Shown here piece by piece: positions 6,563 through 7,033 of a stretch of DNA of 7,033 nt (its first letter is position 1; each line of letters opens with the position of its first letter). The notes beneath the pieces were generated by a model. The model was not told the DNA's origin. It was given only the letters and a program-made list of their open reading frames with translations, and ran no database searches. Made by a program: the position numbers and the translations under genes. Origin of the DNA: Pseudomonadota bacterium (lineage in GTDB: Bacteria; Pseudomonadota; Alphaproteobacteria; Caulobacterales; Caulobacteraceae); the NCBI GenBank assembly GCA_023432855.1, contig JAEZEZ010000013.1, forward strand, positions 1 to 7,033, given 5' to 3'.

Positions 6563-6592
6563 GCGATTTCCCCGCCCCACGGGAGAGGCCCC

Positions 6593-6608
6593 GGCGAACG
6601 CGTTCGCC
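6593..6608. promoter_or_regulatory. Perfect 16-bp palindrome in the receptor leader, candidate operator
   Basis: GGCGAACG/CGTTCGCC is an exact palindrome with no spacer and a central CG. It lies about 14 bases past the proposed -10 box and 30 bases before the ribosome site of the receptor gene, a good place for a repressor to block transcription. The shape, including the central ACGCGT, resembles operators of LacI-type repressors, which often control nutrient receptors. The regulator is not identified here. Confidence 0.45.
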
Positions 6609-6621
6609 AAGTAATGCAGGA

Positions 6622-6649
6622 CGCTAGGCGCGGCTGTTTCCCACAACAA
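6622..6649 (-). promoter_or_regulatory. Candidate housekeeping promoter of the TonB-dependent receptor
   Basis: On the minus strand TTGTTG (6644-6649) and CTAGCG (6622-6627) are separated by 16 bases. CTAGCG lies inside GCCTAGCGTC, which partly resembles the GCTANAWC -10 consensus of Caulobacter housekeeping promoters. Transcription would start near 6615, giving a leader of roughly 65 bases that contains the 16-bp palindrome. Predicted by eye only. Confidence 0.4.
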
Positions 6650-6660
6650 TCCAAATACGG

Positions 6661-6694
6661 CGGACAGCGTTACATGGCCTTCGGACGGTCACAT
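6661..6694 (-). promoter_or_regulatory. Pair of direct half-repeats upstream of the receptor promoter
   Basis: On the plus strand CGGACAGCGTTACAT (6661-6675) and CGGACGGTCACAT (6682-6694) share the CGGAC start and a TnACAT end, with starts 21 bases apart, two helical turns. They end about 12 bases upstream of the proposed -35 box, where an activator would sit. Similarity is partial and could be chance. Confidence 0.25.
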
Positions 6695-6758
6695 CTGCGA
6701 CACAACTTTCGCATTTGCATCGGTTTAAGGATTTCGGGTGCCGTGAATACAGTATCGC

Positions 6759-7033
6759 TCACCACAGGTGGGCGGCGATGGCGGCCAGGGCCCGGCGCAG
6801 GCGGGCGGCCAGGGCGTTCACCGTGGTGCGCTGGAAGCCGAGCATCCCGGCCAGGTCGTCCTGGGTCAGTTCCAGCAGGTCGGTCTCGCCGCGGTCGGCG
6901 CACTTCAGCAGCAGGTGCGCCAGCCGCCCGGCGGCCGGGTGGAGGGCGGCGAAGGCGACGCCGACGCAGGTCTGGGCCTGGTAGTCGTTGGCCAGGCGCA
7001 GCAGCTGGCGGCGCAGGGTCGGGCTGGCCTCGG
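6759..7033 (-). CDS. Crp/Fnr-family transcriptional regulator, C-terminal part (gene runs off the right edge)
   Basis: Ninety residues are visible before the TGA at 6759-6761; the cyclic-nucleotide-like sensor domain lies beyond the window. The visible part begins with a helix (LRRQLLRLANDYQAQTCVGVAFAALH) corresponding to the dimer/hinge region. It continues with RLAHLLLKCADRG and the Crp-type HTH LELTQDDLAGMLGFQRTTVNALAARLRR, with the recognition helix at QRTTVNAL. Most relatives go on for some 25-30 residues with a DNA-contacting wing (GLI-Y-RG-I type) and often a CECY-like tail. This one ends RRALAAIAAHLW, so the wing is missing. Reading the other two frames past this point does not restore it. 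It lies upstream of the receptor on the same strand with about 210 bases between, so it is a candidate local regulator but is probably not in the same transcript. The family call is firm; its activity is doubtful. Confidence 0.8.
   Translation of the reverse strand, partial: EASPTLRRQLLRLANDYQAQTCVGVAFAALHPAAGRLAHLLLKCADRGETDLLELTQDDLAGMLGFQRTTVNALAARLRRALAAIAAHLW

Noticed and set aside
3334..6627. Very long open frame on the plus strand, opposite the whole receptor gene (over 1000 codons)
   Set aside because: Its translation is Val/Gly/Arg/His/Asp-rich without domains or a signal sequence, and it mirrors the codon bias of the high-GC receptor gene on the other strand. It is an antisense shadow.
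5633..6649. Minus-strand frame of 338 codons over the receptor N-terminal region
   Set aside because: It is an Arg/Gly-rich frame shift of the plug-coding sequence, while the true frame has a signal peptide and plug motifs.
6740..6764. GTGA/ATACAGTAT/TCAC inverted structure just after the Crp-type stop codon as a terminator
   Set aside because: The stem is short, AT-rich and asymmetric, and there is no T-run. It is too weak to call.
6670..6903. Minus-strand frame of 77 codons between the receptor and the Crp-type gene
   Set aside because: Its first two thirds are an out-of-frame reading of the Crp HTH region and the rest is the receptor's upstream region. It contains no domain and does not supply the missing wing.

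Overview
The window is very GC-rich throughout. It carries a LytS/LytR-type two-component pair, a large TonB-dependent receptor and a Crp/Fnr-family regulator. Together with the TTG start and the hairpin-ended CCCGGG-CTTGT-CCCGGG intergenic repeats, this points to an alphaproteobacterium, most likely of the Caulobacterales (Caulobacter, Phenylobacterium or Brevundimonas type). That placement is inferred from gene content and style only.

Layout. Positions 1-175 hold no gene I can support; they contain a G-rich run and three hairpins. On the minus strand, 795 down to 176 is a two-gene unit with an ATGA overlap: a 77-residue protein of unknown function followed by a small MarR-like winged-helix regulator. 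A spacer of about 130 bases separates it from a divergent plus-strand operon (929-2850), which encodes a four-helix membrane histidine kinase of the LytS/YehU class and its LytTR-domain response regulator, also joined by an ATGA overlap.

From 2851 to 3534 is an accessory patch. Two direct copies of a roughly 140-bp element with terminal inverted repeats flank an 85-residue GIY-YIG-family protein that has lost the segment carrying the GIY and YIG motifs. A homopyrimidine tract follows that gene, and a strong intrinsic terminator serves the receptor gene arriving from the right.

The right half (3535-6549, minus strand) is one intact TonB-dependent receptor of 1004 residues. It has a Shine-Dalgarno sequence, a TTG start, a signal peptide, a plug, a barrel and a terminal Phe. 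Its upstream region holds a plausible promoter, a perfect 16-bp palindrome in the leader and a pair of direct half-repeats spaced by two helical turns. Upstream on the same strand is the C-terminal part of a Crp/Fnr-type regulator (6759 to the window edge) that stops right after its recognition helix, without the usual wing. It is the natural candidate for local control of the receptor, but nothing here proves it.

Most of the window is ordinary alphaproteobacterial gene content. The parts worth a second look are the repeat/GIY-YIG/repeat patch, the receptor control region and the wingless Crp-type regulator.
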